Below are positions 10,228-23,359 of a stretch of DNA of 64,000 nt, in pieces. The notes below the pieces were generated by a model. It did not search any database, was not told where the DNA came from, and worked only from the letters and a program-made list of their open reading frames with translations. Each line of letters starts with the position of its first letter. The first letter of the stretch is position 1. Both the position numbers and the translations under genes were made by a program. The stretch lies in contig NHZP01000013.1 of NCBI GenBank assembly GCA_003313425.1, positions 682,001 to 746,000 on the forward strand, read 5' to 3'. Source of the DNA: Pseudopyrenochaeta lycopersici. Taxonomy: Eukaryota; Ascomycota; Dothideomycetes; Pleosporales; Pseudopyrenochaetaceae.

Positions 10228-12699
10228 CCTTGTGAACGATTTGTGAAAGTAGGTATGATGAGAGTGAGATAGAACTGTTGTTTGAATGAAGAGAGTGCCA
10301 AAGACGTGCTTTTAAAAGATCTTATTCTTCGTCCTGCAGTCCTGGCCAGCCTTGCAGGCAACTCTCCTCATATTCGGTGGATAGTGCATGAAGTGGCGGT
10401 GCTTGAGGTTGTTGCTCTGCCGTACAAGGATCCTATTTTGGATGGTCAGTCGAATGTGGCCCCCAAAGAATCAGGCTCGCAAAAAGCAGCCGCGCTATGG
10501 AATTGGAAAGGAGCATAATCATTGGACGCTTCCGACGACATCCGTCTTTCCATACACTACGTCATAAGACTGACATGAACCAGGGACACTACAGGCGCTG
10601 CTGATAGGTTGTGGTAGACTCCAGCCTCATCAGGGGTTTCAGTGGTGGGCCCATCCGATGTACCACGTGAGCACTCCGCCCAGGCCTCTAAGGTCCTTTT
10701 GGGAGAATATGACTTCGTAGGATTCGTTGACTAGGGGTAAGGCCCGTGATTAGATTGATATTGCTGCCTGTAAGGCTCCAAGCCTTGGCCAGTTGGAGGA
10801 CTTAGAACGCACATTGGACTATGAAAGTTTGCTAGTCTTCCTTTAGAACCAATGTCCAACCTTATATACTGCAGCACGAAGATGTTGAGTGCTTTACGAT
10901 GTTGCGAGGCCATGTCCGGCTCGTATTCGTACGGCACAGTAAACATTGGCAATGGCATGTTCCGCGACAATGTGTGTATCATCTAGAGCTGGCCCGTGCG
11001 GCCTTCCAGCGCTTAGCAGTACACGGGCGGCCCGCCAGCTAGCAACGGGAAGGATATGACGGAAGGACGGGGGGGAACAAGGCGCACACGGTAGCTCTCC
11101 TCTGGCGGTATGACGTTACATGGTTCGATGACGCTGGATCGTTCGCGCTAATGCCATTAGTCTAGATTTACCGTTGTACTAGTTAACCTCTCCCAACTCA
11201 ACCAGGGCAGGATGGGGTCTATGAAATTTTCAATAGGCAGTAGGTGTGCAACTTTGTTTCATAGTGGTCATAAGCTCCAATATCAATGTCCGCCAATAAC
11301 ATTGTTGATGTAGGGCAAACAAGTACGATGATTGCCGAATGCTTTCATGACTCTGTGTGCTGTGGAAGTCGAGTGGACTGTCTTTATCTTCACGCAAAGA
11401 ATGCTTTTGGGGACTGTCATAACCGACTCTTGGTTTCATCTCCGTCTTGTGACCTCTGAGGACGGCCTTTGTAGACTTCGCCTAGACATCTGAGGTAGTC
11501 CCTCCGATAGCGTGATCAGCGCAATGGAGCTTCTGAATTCATATGACAGTCCCTGAGCTATTCGATTGATAAGATAACTTGTTGCTCGGTGATATTAACA
11601 AGTGAAGTATCACTTGTTCTTTAGCACCATCATTTATCTTGTATCCCTCAACACTGTAGAAGATCGATCATCACAACCCATTTCCGCGACTGAACTTCCA
11701 TGTGGTGGAGACTAAACAGGGCTCTGCGTCGATATTACATCAAGTCGCGAACTCAACTTCTTTTCCTGCTATGGATTTAGCCAGACTGACTCAACTTGCA
11801 TTGCACCTGTGCAGCTAGCAGCCGCCCTGTTTCCGATACTGAATAAGGAGCACAGTGCTGGTGTGGATTAACATTACATCCATTTGTCGTTCTACCTATT
11901 AATATCCAACTCAGAGACTGCATTATACCTTGCAATGGAAGCCTAAGCAAAGGATGCGATAGTCCAAGTCACCTCGCCACTTGTACACTTTGTGCAGAGA
12001 CATACTATGCTATGGAAAGCATTATACTCTTGTCCATGTTAGTGATGATGGGTGAAGGAAGTGTATTTATGAAGCTGATGTGTTTTCGCCATGGCATGTT
12101 GAGATTTTACCATATTCCTTTGATCAATTTTTGAATGATTCAGACATGACCAACTGACATCACGTTTACACTAGACTGGTGCTGTAGAGATATTAAATGA
12201 TATATACTGTAGCGGCTTAACTTTGTGTGCGAGTGTTAGGACTCTCATTTCTCTTGAGTGACTGCCAACCGAACGATAGTTTTGGGCAATTAGAAGACAT
12301 GTCAAGAATTCTGACTTGAGAAAGATGTCTAGTAATATTTCGGTTTATGATAATTGGGAATTGTGGAGCTAAGTCAATTGGGTTAATTTAGAAAGCGCGG
12401 TAGCACTAAAGCTTGGCGAGCTTGTGCAGGGGTCGCGTCCCCCATCTCACCGACTCTCACTTTCGTTACCTCACTGTCTCACTGATGCCTAGGAGCTGGA
12501 TGTTATCTCGCATACATGCTCCCCGTTGCTTTTATAAGTCTTGATCGCTCGTGGCTTTGGTGGAAGGAGGTTTTATCAAAATAGGCTGGTGGAGCAACCC
12601 TGCGAAAACTTACGCCATGGCGTCAAACCAGATACTATTGTCTTCAGGTCAGGCGAGCTTATCCTGGGATCTTCCATCAGTATCTCATTGCCACCGTAT
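10228..12699. other. Gene-poor intergenic stretch of about 2.5 kb
   Basis: No frame here has coding character and no splice-compatible exon chain was found. The only distinct structure is a perfect 9-bp inverted repeat at 11597-11618. It sits between the GIY-YIG-like gene and the ABC transporter, so the right end (roughly 12400-12700) must hold the ABC promoter and possibly a 5' exon. Confidence 0.5.
11597..11618. repeat. Perfect 9-bp inverted repeat with 4-nt loop
   Basis: AACAAGTGA and TCACTTGTT are separated by AGTA. As RNA it would form a 9-bp hairpin; as DNA it could be a dimeric protein site. No run of T follows directly. Confidence 0.7.
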
Positions 12700-15600
12700 A
12701 TGGGTGAGGGGCTGCATCATATGGTATATGTTTACGATGCTGATTTTGAACAGGACATAAGGACGGCTCGGTTCACACCATGCTTTGTTCCGTACATCGC
12801 AGCAATTCCGGCTGCGATCGTCGCATTGGTTTTGCTGTCCTACTCACTGCGAGTGTTCATTGTGTACCGACCAAAATGGACGGTACCGTTCGTACGAGAG
12901 ACAAAAGAATCTCCAAGCGATTTGGATGAAGAGACCCCCCATCGACCCTTGACTGCAACTTTCAGCTTGTTACTTGTGGCATCAATGGGCCTCGTATTCC
13001 AGATTATTGCTGCTTTCATTCCTTCCCATCAAGGCCCACCTATATATACTATAATTGCATGGGTGGGTATTTTCTTCGCTCGTTTCATCGTAGGCTAACG
13101 AGCATTACAGGGTATCGCAGTCGCTATTATCTCATTTGAGCGTCCAAGAACCGCGTCTTTGTCCATGCTGCTCCTTTTCACGGGGTTCTTATTCGCACAG
13201 TTGGTGTTAATATCGCATTCGCAAGCTTCGTTAAACGCCAAAGATATCCCTTTGGTCCTTGGGCCTGTAGCTGCACTACTCGGCATATTGATAATCCTCA
13301 ATATGCCTTTGCGGGACCAAACCCTTTCAACTAAAGGAATTAGCCCTGTCTTCGGCACTCCAACGGTGGAGCTGAGAACGCCCGAAGACAATCTTACTCC
13401 ATGGCAATATATGACTGTAACATGGATGGCTCCGCTAATCAAGAAAGGTGTAACCAAAGAAATGGAGGACAAGGACGTCTGGGATCTTGGGTACGAGTAC
13501 AAGCATGCACGCCTCCATGACGCATTCAGAAAGCTACATGGATCGGTCACTAGACGGATCTTTGTAGCAAATGGCATGGATTTGGTGCGCACTACAACTC
13601 TTAACGTTATCCGGCTAGCCACAAGTAAGTTTTGAGACAGTTCTGGTCATTATATTTGCATCTCTGACGTCGATAGCCCTTCTGTCGCCTGTTCTACTCC
13701 AACGGCTCCTCGCTTCAATGAGTGATCCGAACTCTCCAAAAAGTGCCGTTATCACTTATGCTGTCATCAGCCTCTTCCTGCGTCTCCTCTCAGCGCAACT
13801 TAATGTCTTCAATCTTTGGTACCAGCGGCGCGCATATGAAAGATCTCGGGGCGAGATGATTACAATGCTTTACGAAAAGACACTGAACCGGAAGATCCTG
13901 GGCGCAAAGCAGGAAGCTAAAGCAGAGTCGCATGATGACTACACAAATGGAACTAGCTCCGCGGTGGGGAATGGCGAAACGAATGGTACTCATGAAACGA
14001 GCAAGAGCGTCTCGCAGGGTTGGCTAAGGCGTAACGGCGCAATAATTCGATCAGTATTCATTAAAAGTTTCAAGAGAGATGTTAAGAAAGAGAAAGAGAA
14101 AGAGAAAGAGAAAGAGCCTGCGTCGATGGGAAAGATACTGAACTTAATGCGTAACGATGTCTATGAAGTAGCACAGCGATTTTGGGACTTTTCCGACATC
14201 GTTACGAAGCCGGCTGGTGCCATATTTGCTACACTCCTTATATGGCGAATGTTGGGCTGGGCATGTTTGCTTGGTGTAGTGGCATTGGCTGCGTCACAAT
14301 TAATCAACATTGCCATAGCCCGCTATCAAGTCTACTTCGAGAAAAAGCGCAGAGCTGCGACGGATGAAAAGCTGCAGAGGACAACTCAATTCATTGAATC
14401 GATTCGGCACTTGCGTTGGTACGGTTGGCAAGATGCATGGTTGAAAGGCATCCTCGAGTCAAGGCAAAAGGAGCTGCGCCTTCGTATTTATCAGATCTTC
14501 TTTACGACTTCACTCGCCTTCATTTTACGATTTGGCTCTGGGCTATTTCCGGCTGTTGCATTCTATGCTTTTACGGCATTGGCAGGCAAACCCCTTCGGG
14601 TCGACCTCATTTTCCCAGCTATGGACTTATTTACCTTGCTAGAAAGCTATCTTCGCGCTTTACCGCAGCTGGTCACAACATTGCTTAACGCGTATGTCGC
14701 AATGGAACGCATCGAAGACTTCATGGCAGAGCCCGATAAGGAACAAGCAGACGTGGTTCCAGACGGGACTGCAAACCTGAGCCTGCACGAAGCATCCTTT
14801 GCTTGGCCTGGTGTTGATAAAAATGTACTCCAAGATACTACTCTGTCATTTCCGCTAGGCTTGACTGTGGTTTATGGAGAAGTGGCTGCGGGCAAGACAG
14901 CCTTATTACAAGCTCTCCTTGGCGAGCTTGATAAGACTTCAGGAGATTTTGTTCGCCCGGACCAAGTCGTCGGATACTGTGCCCAAACACCGTGGCTTCA
15001 AAGTATGAGCATTCGCGACAATATTGTCTTTTCGTATGCTTATGAGGAAGCACGGTATAAGCAAGTTTTGGAGGCTTGTGCATTGTTGCCAGATATGGCT
15101 GAGTTCAAGCACGGCGATCTCTCAAATATCGGTGAGAATGGAATTGGCTTGTCGGGCGGACAGAAAGCTCGAGTAGCGCTCGCTCGAGCTGTGTACAGCA
15201 GTGCCAAAGTCCTCTTACTTGACGATCCCTTATCTGCGCTTGACCACCAGACTGCGGAATTCATTGTGCGCAAGCTGCTCGGCGGGTCTTTACTGAAAGG
15301 AAGGACGACAATTCTCGCAACTCATCGCACCGAGCTCTGCCATGGACTGGCGAAGCAATGGGTAAAGCTGAACCACGGACGAACCACCCTTCACGAACCC
15401 AGCAGAGCTGAGGATGATGCTAATGCACTCAAGCAAACGCAGACTAATGAGTCAGTGACCGAAGAAGAAGCCAAGAAAGGTGAAGAGGAAGAAGCCGCAG
15501 CCGTCCCCGAGAAATTTATTGAAGACGAGCATCGCGCGAAAGGCGGAGTCAAGACGCAAGTCTACTGGCGTTACATTAAAGCAGGAACCCTCCGGTGGTG

Positions 15601-17315
15601 GTCCACTGTCATTATCGTTATGGCAGTATTCCGTGTAATCGACGTTGGACAAGGCTGGCTTATCAAGGCATGGGGCGAAAGCTACGACCTTGGTCAACCG
15701 AAAGGCATCTTCGATTTCCTACCTCCAGCGGCTGACGACGTTGTTCCTTGGCTCCGGACCTTCTTCATGTTCGTCACAGCGACAGCCGTGCTCTTTTGGT
15801 GGACGAATTTAATCATGTTTGGCGTTGGATATCATGCGGCCAAGACCATTTTCAAGGAGACTGTCGAGCGAGTCGCACATGCTCAGTTCCGATTCTACGA
15901 CGTCACGCCGATTGGGCGATTGATGAATAGGCTAACAAGTGATATGAACACTATAGATGGTGACTTGAGCGGCGCCTTCACAGTCTTTGCCTGGCAGATA
16001 ATTGGTTGGCTTACCGCCATTATCATCATCCTGTCCGCAGCCCCGGCATTCTTGGCCTTTGGATTGGTTTTGTGCTGCGGTTTTGTATACTACTTTTTCC
16101 GATTTCTGCCAACATCGCAGAGTTTGCGACGTCTCGAGGTAAGTTGAAGTTGCTCCCACTTCATCAAAGAGTCTTATATCTAACAATGTCCAGATGGTAT
16201 CGCTTTCGCCTCTCATGTCAAACTTCGGCGCCCTCGTCGAAGGCCTGACCACTGTGCGCGCTTTCAACGCACAATCCCGATTCCAAGCCCGTGTTATTGA
16301 AGTCGTCGACAACTTCCAAAAGAACGACCATTTCTACTGGTCTCTCCAGGCCTGGCTAGCCTTTCGCTTCAGCTTCATGTCTGCAAGCGCTACCCTTGTC
16401 ATGACGCTCATTGCTGTTTATACAGGGATCAGTCCTGGCTTGACTGCTTTCGTCCTTATCACAGCGAGCAAATTCGTCACGCACACTGAATGGATGTGCA
16501 GGATCTACGGAACGCTCGAGATGGACTTCACTAGCGTAGAACGTGTCGTGGAACTTCTAGACATTGAAACAGAGAGCCCCGGCGTTGTCGACCCTCCCGC
16601 ACACTGGCCGACATACAGCGGCGATATTGAATTCGAAGACGTGACTATCCGCTACGCACCAAATCTTGACCCAGCGTTGCAAAACATTACACTCAAGATC
16701 CCAGCAGGAAGTAACACCGCAGTCATCGGCCGCACTGGCTCTGGCAAGTCCACACTAGCTTTGTCCCTACTTGCTACGATTGTGGCAGAGAGCGGAAAGA
16801 TATTGATCGACGGTATCGATATCTCCACGGTGAACAAACAAGCATTACGCAGCCGTGTCACGTTCCTGGCGCAAGAACCGGTGCTATTCCCTGGTAGCAT
16901 GCGAAAGAATCTCGACCCGCTTGACGAATACTCTGATGCTAGTTGCGAATCCGTGCTTGCCAAAATCGCAGGCAACCACAATTGGACGCTTTCTACCAAC
17001 GTTGAGGGAGGCGGCAAGGGCCTATCGCAGGGCCAGAGACAGCTTGTTGGCCTTGCGCGGGCTATGCTGAGGCGCAGCCCCGTGCTTATCATGGATGAAG
17101 CGACGGCAAGTATTGACTTTGAGACGGCGCAACGCATCCAGAATGTGCTTCGAGAAGAGATGAAGCAGAGCACTGTCATAACCATTGCGCACAGATTGGA
17201 AGCTGTCAAGAATGCGGATTACTGCATCGTCCTTGGCAAAGGAAAACTGATCAAGGCTGGTAAGGCGGCGGATATGCTGAAGGAGGGGAGTGAGTTCAGT
17301 GGCATGTTGGCGTAA
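12700..17315 (+). CDS. ABC transporter, ABCC (MRP) type, full length with TMD0
   Basis: Exons 12700-13062, 13111-13624, 13677-16138 and 16194-17315 join in frame to about 1486 aa. The N-terminus is uncertain: 12700 is the first ATG in the open frame, and a further 5' exon is possible. Five hydrophobic segments (TMD0) precede the linker and TMD1. NBD1 has Walker A GEVAAGKT, signature LSGGQ and Walker B LLLDD, where the acid normally catalytic is Asp, a usual ABCC asymmetry. NBD2 has GRTGSGKS, LSQGQ, LIMDEATAS and IAHR, all consensus. A lysine/glutamate microsatellite (14087-14117) lies in the TMD1 cytosolic loop. Family members export conjugates, drugs or toxins across the plasma or vacuolar membrane; the substrate is unknown. 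I see no adjoining biosynthetic genes. Confidence 0.9.
14087..14117 (+). repeat. In-frame (GAAAGA)n microsatellite in the ABC transporter
   Basis: Repeats of AAAGAG/GAAAGA encode alternating Lys-Glu in a cytosolic loop. A 6-bp unit lets it vary in length without a frameshift. Confidence 0.8.
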
Positions 17316-18282
17316 GGAAAAGGGAACAAAATAGATAGTTTGTGAGAAGGGTGTTTGTGGCATTATGGCTTGATCCAGCATTACTTGTATGATAGTTCGA
17401 CTGAAGAATAGATTTGCCAATGCACAATTGCCAGTTTTTGTGCTTTTGAGATGTCCTCAATAGAGGCAGGGCAATTTAAATGTGACAAAAAACCGAGAGA
17501 TAATTAAACTTGTTACCAGCTACCGTTGGGCTCGTTGTAATCGCTCTACGCTTTTTCCTGGGCTTCTGAGTCTCCCACATAAAACAATCCTAGACTACTG
17601 GGATGGCTGTGACCATCGGTCGGGATCGAGCACTGTAGCAACTGCACCCGAACACACCAAATGGAGAAAGTTATGGACGTGTCGATTACTGCAAGCATGG
17701 AGTGCCAGTCAAGCCTGCAAGGATTTGGCTTGTTCTTAGCCCTCTAAGTTTACTCTGGTGTAGCGCTGAAAACTTAAATGCCACCAAAGTTTGTAATATT
17801 GGACTGTGTAGGCATCGTAGTTGTGAGACGTCCTATCCTGGAAGATCTACGACTGCAGCACAGGAATGCATATACTCGAGGAGAATCGAGCCACGCGTAG
17901 AACACTTAATCACCTTCGCACTATGGAAAGGAATGAAATAAGCTAATGCGAGTCGTTGAAGCCGGTTCCCGAGACTTAGTGGGACTTGCGTGGCACCGCC
18001 ACAGAAGGCGTTAGACGGGGCAGGGGCCCGATGAACGCATTGGTCGCATTCGAGATTTGGGAACGCCGCATCTTCCGCGCCTGTTCAGCTTCGTAATCCC
18101 CAAATCAGCCTCCTGATATAATTTTCAGCATGCAAATACGGAGGTGAACACCTTGTCTTCGTGCGAATACCCCATTACCTTCTACTGCGAAGCCGAGCCT
18201 TGTTTGTTTGCCTGGCAGAGCCCCTTCGGAGGCCTCACACATCTCGACGGCAAGGCGCGATACACACCTGTGGACTCCCGAG
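17316..18282. promoter_or_regulatory. Intergenic region upstream of AKR1
   Basis: 967 bp between genes on the same strand. It holds the ABC 3' UTR and the AKR1 promoter. Small open frames overlap the start region but show no coding features. I see no repeat or RNA gene. Confidence 0.45.
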
Positions 18283-20677
18283 ATGGCCTCGACAGTAGCA
18301 CAGCCTGAATCCAACGGGCTCCCTACCGGCGACCATGAACTCTCCGATATGGCAGACAAGAAGCCAGGTCTCCCTGTGGAGGAGGATATTATGCAGCTGG
18401 CGCGGCTAGGAGAGATTGGGGCTATACAAAAGCTGTTCGACAGCGGCAAGTTCGATGCGACATACAAGGATGACCAGGGCATAACACCGCTGCATGTGCG
18501 TACATAATTTAGTATTGAATATGTTGTTCAGGAGTATATGAGACAGGGCTAATACATTGAGCAGTGGGCAGCAATCAACAACCACTACGCCCTCTGCCAC
18601 TTCCTCATTCAAGCCGGCGCTCCCATAAACGCAAAAGGCGGCGATGCCATTGCAACACCCGTCCTCTGGGCCGCAAAGCGATGTAACTACTACGTCGTCA
18701 ATTTGCTTCTCGACCATGGCGCCGATCCCCTCCTGACCGACGACCAGGGTTTCAACCTCCTTCACAGCGCAACCCTCGATGGGAATGTCTATCAACTGGT
18801 ACTACTACTCCACCAAGATATACCCGTCGATATTCCAGATCCACAGTCACATACCCCGCTCATGTGGGCAGCATACAAGGGCTATTCCTCCTGTGTGGAC
18901 TTGTTCCTCAGATGGGGCGCGAATGTGTATGCGACAGACGACCAGGGATTCACGGCACTGCATTGGGCGCTTGTCAAAGGCTCTCAGGGCTCGATTCAAA
19001 AACTCCTCGAATATGGTGCAGACCGATTCGCGAAGAATAATGACGGCAAGACACCGGCTGTCACAGCGGAGGAAATGAATACGACACGGCAATGGCATCG
19101 CGCGCTGTCCGAGGCTGGATTCGATAGGGATGGGAATTTAAAACAGTTCCCCATTCCGGGGGTCAAAGATACGAGGTGGTTTATCAGTCGGTTCATCTTC
19201 TTCTGGCCTTTTGCGATTATCTTTATTGCGCTGTTCTTAATCAGTCATTATCCGGCGTTCATCGGCATACCAGCGGCGTTGATCATTTCATACCTCATGC
19301 AATGGGGCGCGCAGAAGCTGTTGAAGTGGGGTCCTTCCAATATGAGGAGTATACATCACACGGTGAGTCTGTGCGATCTCGAGGTGGAAGTGATTTGCTG
19401 ACGAAAATTCAGCCCTTCTTGGCCGGTATTTTTGCAGGTACATTATTCTGGGTCGGGTTTCGTTGGTTAACAACGGTTTTGCCATGTAGGTTTCTTCCCG
19501 TCTCATCCTAATATCTATATTAACGACCACAGGGACGATACGCACAAACTTCTTCCTCAACGTACTTTTTGCAGCCTTGTACGGGCTTACGGCGTATTTT
19601 TACTTCTTCACTATGACGAACGACCCTGGTTATGTGCCCAAGTCGGCCAGTCGAAGCGCTTCCAAGGCGGTCATCGACGAACTCATGGAGTTACGGCAAT
19701 TTGATGAACATCACTTCTGTGTGAACTGTATGGTGCGGAAACCACTCAGGAGTAAGCATTGTAAGAGGTGTGAGCGGTGTGTTGCGAAAAGTGATCAGTA
19801 AGTACCCAAGGATCAATTAAGCACGATGAGGCTAACTTTCGCAGTCACTGCCCCTGGGTGAATAATTGCGTGGCGAACAACAACCATCGGCATTTCGTGC
19901 TCTATGTGCTTTCTCTGGAGCTAGGGGTGTTGACGTGGGTACGGTTGGCGCTTGCTTGTAAGTGATTTTGCCTCTTGCATTATCAACTTCTAACGAACAT
20001 TCTTAGATCTCGAAATCCGCGACACTCCGAAGGATGTCAAGTGCGCTGTGCTTTCAGATGAGCTATGTCAGATTCTCAATAAAGACCCCTTCACGATTGT
20101 GCTCTCAATATGGGCGGCCTTTCAACTGACCTGGGTCACAATGCTCCTCTGCGTTCAGCTCCTGCAAGTTGCCCGTAATCTCACTACTTACGAGAGTATG
20201 CGTGGTCACTTGCACAACCAGACACCTGCAGATGCACTGAATACATTCGTTACTACAGGCGACACGAGTCAAGATGTGGCCGCTGGCGGTAGTGGGTCTA
20301 CGAATGGTTTTGGGTCTGGCCAGGATATTGGGGACGCACCAAGAAGGAGGGAACCCAAGGCGAGTATCTGGGATCAATGGAAGCGGCTCCTCGGCCTCGA
20401 TACTTTCGTTGCAACCGCCTTACAAGGGTCAAGAGCTGGGCAGCCACAAAGCCAAAGACGTGGTAATCCGTACTCGAGGGGCATTGTCACAAATTGCAAG
20501 GATTTCTTCTGCGATGGAAGTCCCGTTTTTGGCAAGAAAGAGGGTGGCTACGCAAGGCTAGGCGGCGAGAGGGTGGATTACACACGCTTATACGATGTCC
20601 CAAAGATGCGATATCAAAGGAGTGGAGGTGGCGACGGAGGGAGATATGAGAGTGTCGCCGCGGAAGAGGAGTCTTAA
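18283..20677 (+). CDS. AKR1: Palmitoyltransferase with ankyrin repeats and DHHC domain (AKR1 type)
   Basis: Six exons: 18283-18495, 18565-19362, 19413-19485, 19533-19797, 19845-19957 and 20007-20677. All junctions keep phase and give 710 aa. Residues about 45-285 hold five to six ankyrin repeats (motifs such as [19 protein letters not shown] and FTALHWAL). Four to six hydrophobic segments follow. The cysteine-rich domain, with spaced Cys/His from HFCVNC onward, ends in Asp449-His450-His451-Cys452 followed by [16 protein letters not shown]. The intron after exon 4 splits the codon of His450. DHHC enzymes transfer palmitate to cysteines of target proteins; AKR1 homologues act in Golgi/endosomal membranes. 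Domain order and length match the family. The start at 18283 is preferred over an ATG at 18208 because the upstream part lacks any family match. Confidence 0.95.
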
Positions 20678-21141
20678 TAGCGACGGAGGTGAAGTTGAAC
20701 AGTAATGATATATCCAAAGTCCACTGGCAAACTTTTATGTGAACTGTATCCGTGAGACGAGAATATCCATGTCCATATGAAGCATGCGTGTATGCCAGCA
20801 CCGTTTCCAATGACTCTTGAGAATAAGCAGAAACCCCATGGCAAACTGTATAAACCTCGTCCATGCAGATATGCGGCCATTTTAATGCCGCCGAACTGCC
20901 GTCGTTCGCCACACGTGCCGCTTAAGCTTTCAGCCAGGACAGGGCATTTCCCGGACGGAAGCCGAGGCGAAAGCGAAAACTCCCCGCGCGGCCGCTAAGG
21001 ACCTGGGTCGCTAACACAAGTTTGACCTCAGCTTTTGTGTGTTTCTCCTTCGTGGTACCTTGCCAGTGCTTTGATCGAGGCTTCTTTCAATCCCCACATC
21101 TCTATGTGCTAGCATTTCTTTTGCGAGGCTCCAACGCCGGC
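20678..21141. promoter_or_regulatory. Intergenic region AKR1 / AFG1-like
   Basis: 464 bp containing the AKR1 3' end and the promoter of the next gene on the same strand. No other feature is seen. Confidence 0.45.
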
Positions 21142-22991
21142 ATGTCGAACATGACATCATCCGAAGCTCTCAGAGGGCTAAGGACCCTTTCGCGCACAGC
21201 AGCACCGAGGCGAATACCGCGAGCGCGAGCGCAGTCACGGCGGACGATATGTACGGACTGCTTGAGGAGCTTGAGAGAGGGGGGTAATGCGCGGGGCCAT
21301 GGTATTAGAAGCAGCGCAGCGCTCGGACGCCTACCAGCCAGTCCTTCCTTCGTAAAAGTGGGCTACAGAGGGTATGCGCAGGCAGCGGAACAATGTATGT
21401 GTAGAGATTCAAGGCCAAATTACAGATTTGCTGACATGAATAGATGCGCCGCCCTCGGACGCGGCTTATGGCCCAATGGCAGAGTATGACGAGCGCGTTG
21501 ATACCGGGCGACTGAGGGACGATGAGCACCAAAGAGGTATTGTCCACAAAGTATTAGACACGAGAAGCTGCTAATGATAACCCAGGAATTATTAAAAACC
21601 TCCAAGACCTGCACGACATGCTCCTTGACTACTCACAACCACCTGTCCGTCAACCCACTATTGAATCACTGCAGCCACCCAAGCAGGGCTTCTTCTCCTT
21701 CCTCTCCTCGTCGAAACCTGCTGCTTCGGCACTTCCACCAATACCAGAGTCGCTACCCAAGGGCATATACATGTATGGTGACGTGGGGTCTGGCAAGACC
21801 ATGATGATGGACTTGTTCTTCGACACACTCCCACCGAACATCACACGCAAGACCCGCATACACTTTCACGCCTTCATGCAAAGTGTGCACAAGGACCTGC
21901 ACAAGATGAAGATACAGCACGGAAATGACATAGACGCCATCCCTTTTGTCGCAGCCGGGATAGCAGAGCGTTCTTCAGTGCTGTGCTTCGACGAGTTTCA
22001 GTGCACAGATGTGGCAGACGCCATGATCCTGCGCCGACTCATGGAATCGCTCATGGCGCACGGCACTGTTATAGTAACCACGAGTAACAGACATCCAGAT
22101 GATCTGTACAAGAATGGGATTCAAAGAGAATCATTCATCCCCTGCATAAACCTCCTAAAGTCACATCTCACAGTCCTGAACCTCGATTCTTCCACCGACT
22201 ACCGCAAGATTCCACGACCACCCTCCGGCGTATATCATCACCCTCTCGACGCGTCTGCGAAAACCCACGCCGAGCGTTGGTTCCGCTTCCTCGGAGACTT
22301 TGAGAACGACCCGCCGCACAAAGCTACACACCAAGTGTGGGGTAGAGATATTGAAGTACCCAAGGCGAGTGGAAAGTGCGCGTGGTTTACCTTTGATGAG
22401 ATTATTGGAAGAGCGACAGGTGCGGCGGATTATCTGGAAATGACGCGCAATTACGAAGCTTTCATTATTACAGACGTCCCAGGGATGAATTTCAGGTCAA
22501 GAGATCTGGCTAGACGATTCATCACATTTATAGACGCGCTCTACGAGTCGAGGGTGAGTGAAGATTTAGGAAATGGAAAGAACGATGAGCAAAATGTGTG
22601 CTAATAAATTCTACAGGCGAAGCTTGTAATGACCACCGCTGTCCCTCTAACCTCACTCTTCCTCGACCAATCCGAAATCAGCGAGGCAGTCACCGCATCG
22701 AAGGAGAAAGGCCAGCTTCCCAAACAAGCCACCGGGGACGGCGAAGCCATCTCAGACGTGATGCGCAACCTCATGGACGACCTAGGCATGAACATGGCTA
22801 TGCTGAAGAACAGCAGCATCTTCTCGGGCGACGAGGAGAGATTCGCGTTTGCGAGGGCGTTGAGCAGATTGTCCGAGATGGGCAGTCAGGAGTGGGTGGA
22901 GAGGGGCTTGGGTATGGAGACTAAGGGCGGCAGGAAGGAAATGGAGGGTTGGCAGCGTGTGAGGAGTAGGTGGAGGGAGGATAGTATGTAG
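21142..22991 (+). CDS. AFG1: AFG1-like mitochondrial AAA ATPase (LACE1 family)
   Basis: Four exons, 21142-21394, 21444-21536, 21586-22553 and 22617-22991, join in frame to 562 aa. The N-terminus is rich in Arg, Ser and Ala with few acids, as expected of a mitochondrial presequence. Family features: a Tyr-rich approach to Walker A at GDVGSGKT (180-187), Walker B VLCFDEFQCTD (Asp251, Glu252), a sensor-like TSNRHPDDLYKNG, and the family-typical RESFIPCINLLK. The yeast and animal homologues help turn over mitochondrially encoded or inner-membrane proteins such as cytochrome c oxidase subunits. The last exon carries the TTAVPLTSLF segment and an acidic C-terminus. Splice sites are canonical (GTATGT, GTATTG, GTGAGT). 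Identification is strong; the exact role in this fungus is inferred from homologues. Confidence 0.93.
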
Positions 22992-23359
22992 ATGGCTGGA
23001 TAGAAGGGTGTGTAGATTTCTGCATGCATCATCTTAGCGAATTGATTATGTGAATATCAGCTTAGCATCGTTGGACGCGTCATAATGTGATGTTGGGAGT
23101 TTGGTTATAACAGATGTAAGCTCTGGGCTTGGCTGCGTATTCTAACTATTGCTGGCAAGTGTCCTGTCGAATGCAGTGTCATACTGTTTGATCAAGGCTA
23201 AGTTACTAACTGATCTCTTATGCAGTAATCAATCTCATTCTGCTAGCAGGACACCCTACGTGCGGAGACATGTAAAGATTCAAAACCTCTCTTGCCTGAA
23301 CAATACGCTCGTATGGCTGTTACTATTTCCCAACTCACTCGAAACCAAGTGACAAAGAC
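22992..23359. other. Convergent 3' intergenic region
   Basis: About 370 bp between AFG1 and the HET gene on the opposite strand. No gene is seen. Confidence 0.5.

Noticed and set aside
12541..12699. Extension of the ABC transporter upstream of 12700
   Set aside because: The frame is open but begins without an ATG, and its residues do not look like an ABCC N-terminus.
22598..22924. 108-codon frame over the last AFG1 exon
   Set aside because: It is out of frame with the spliced AFG1 reading frame, which is supported by family motifs.
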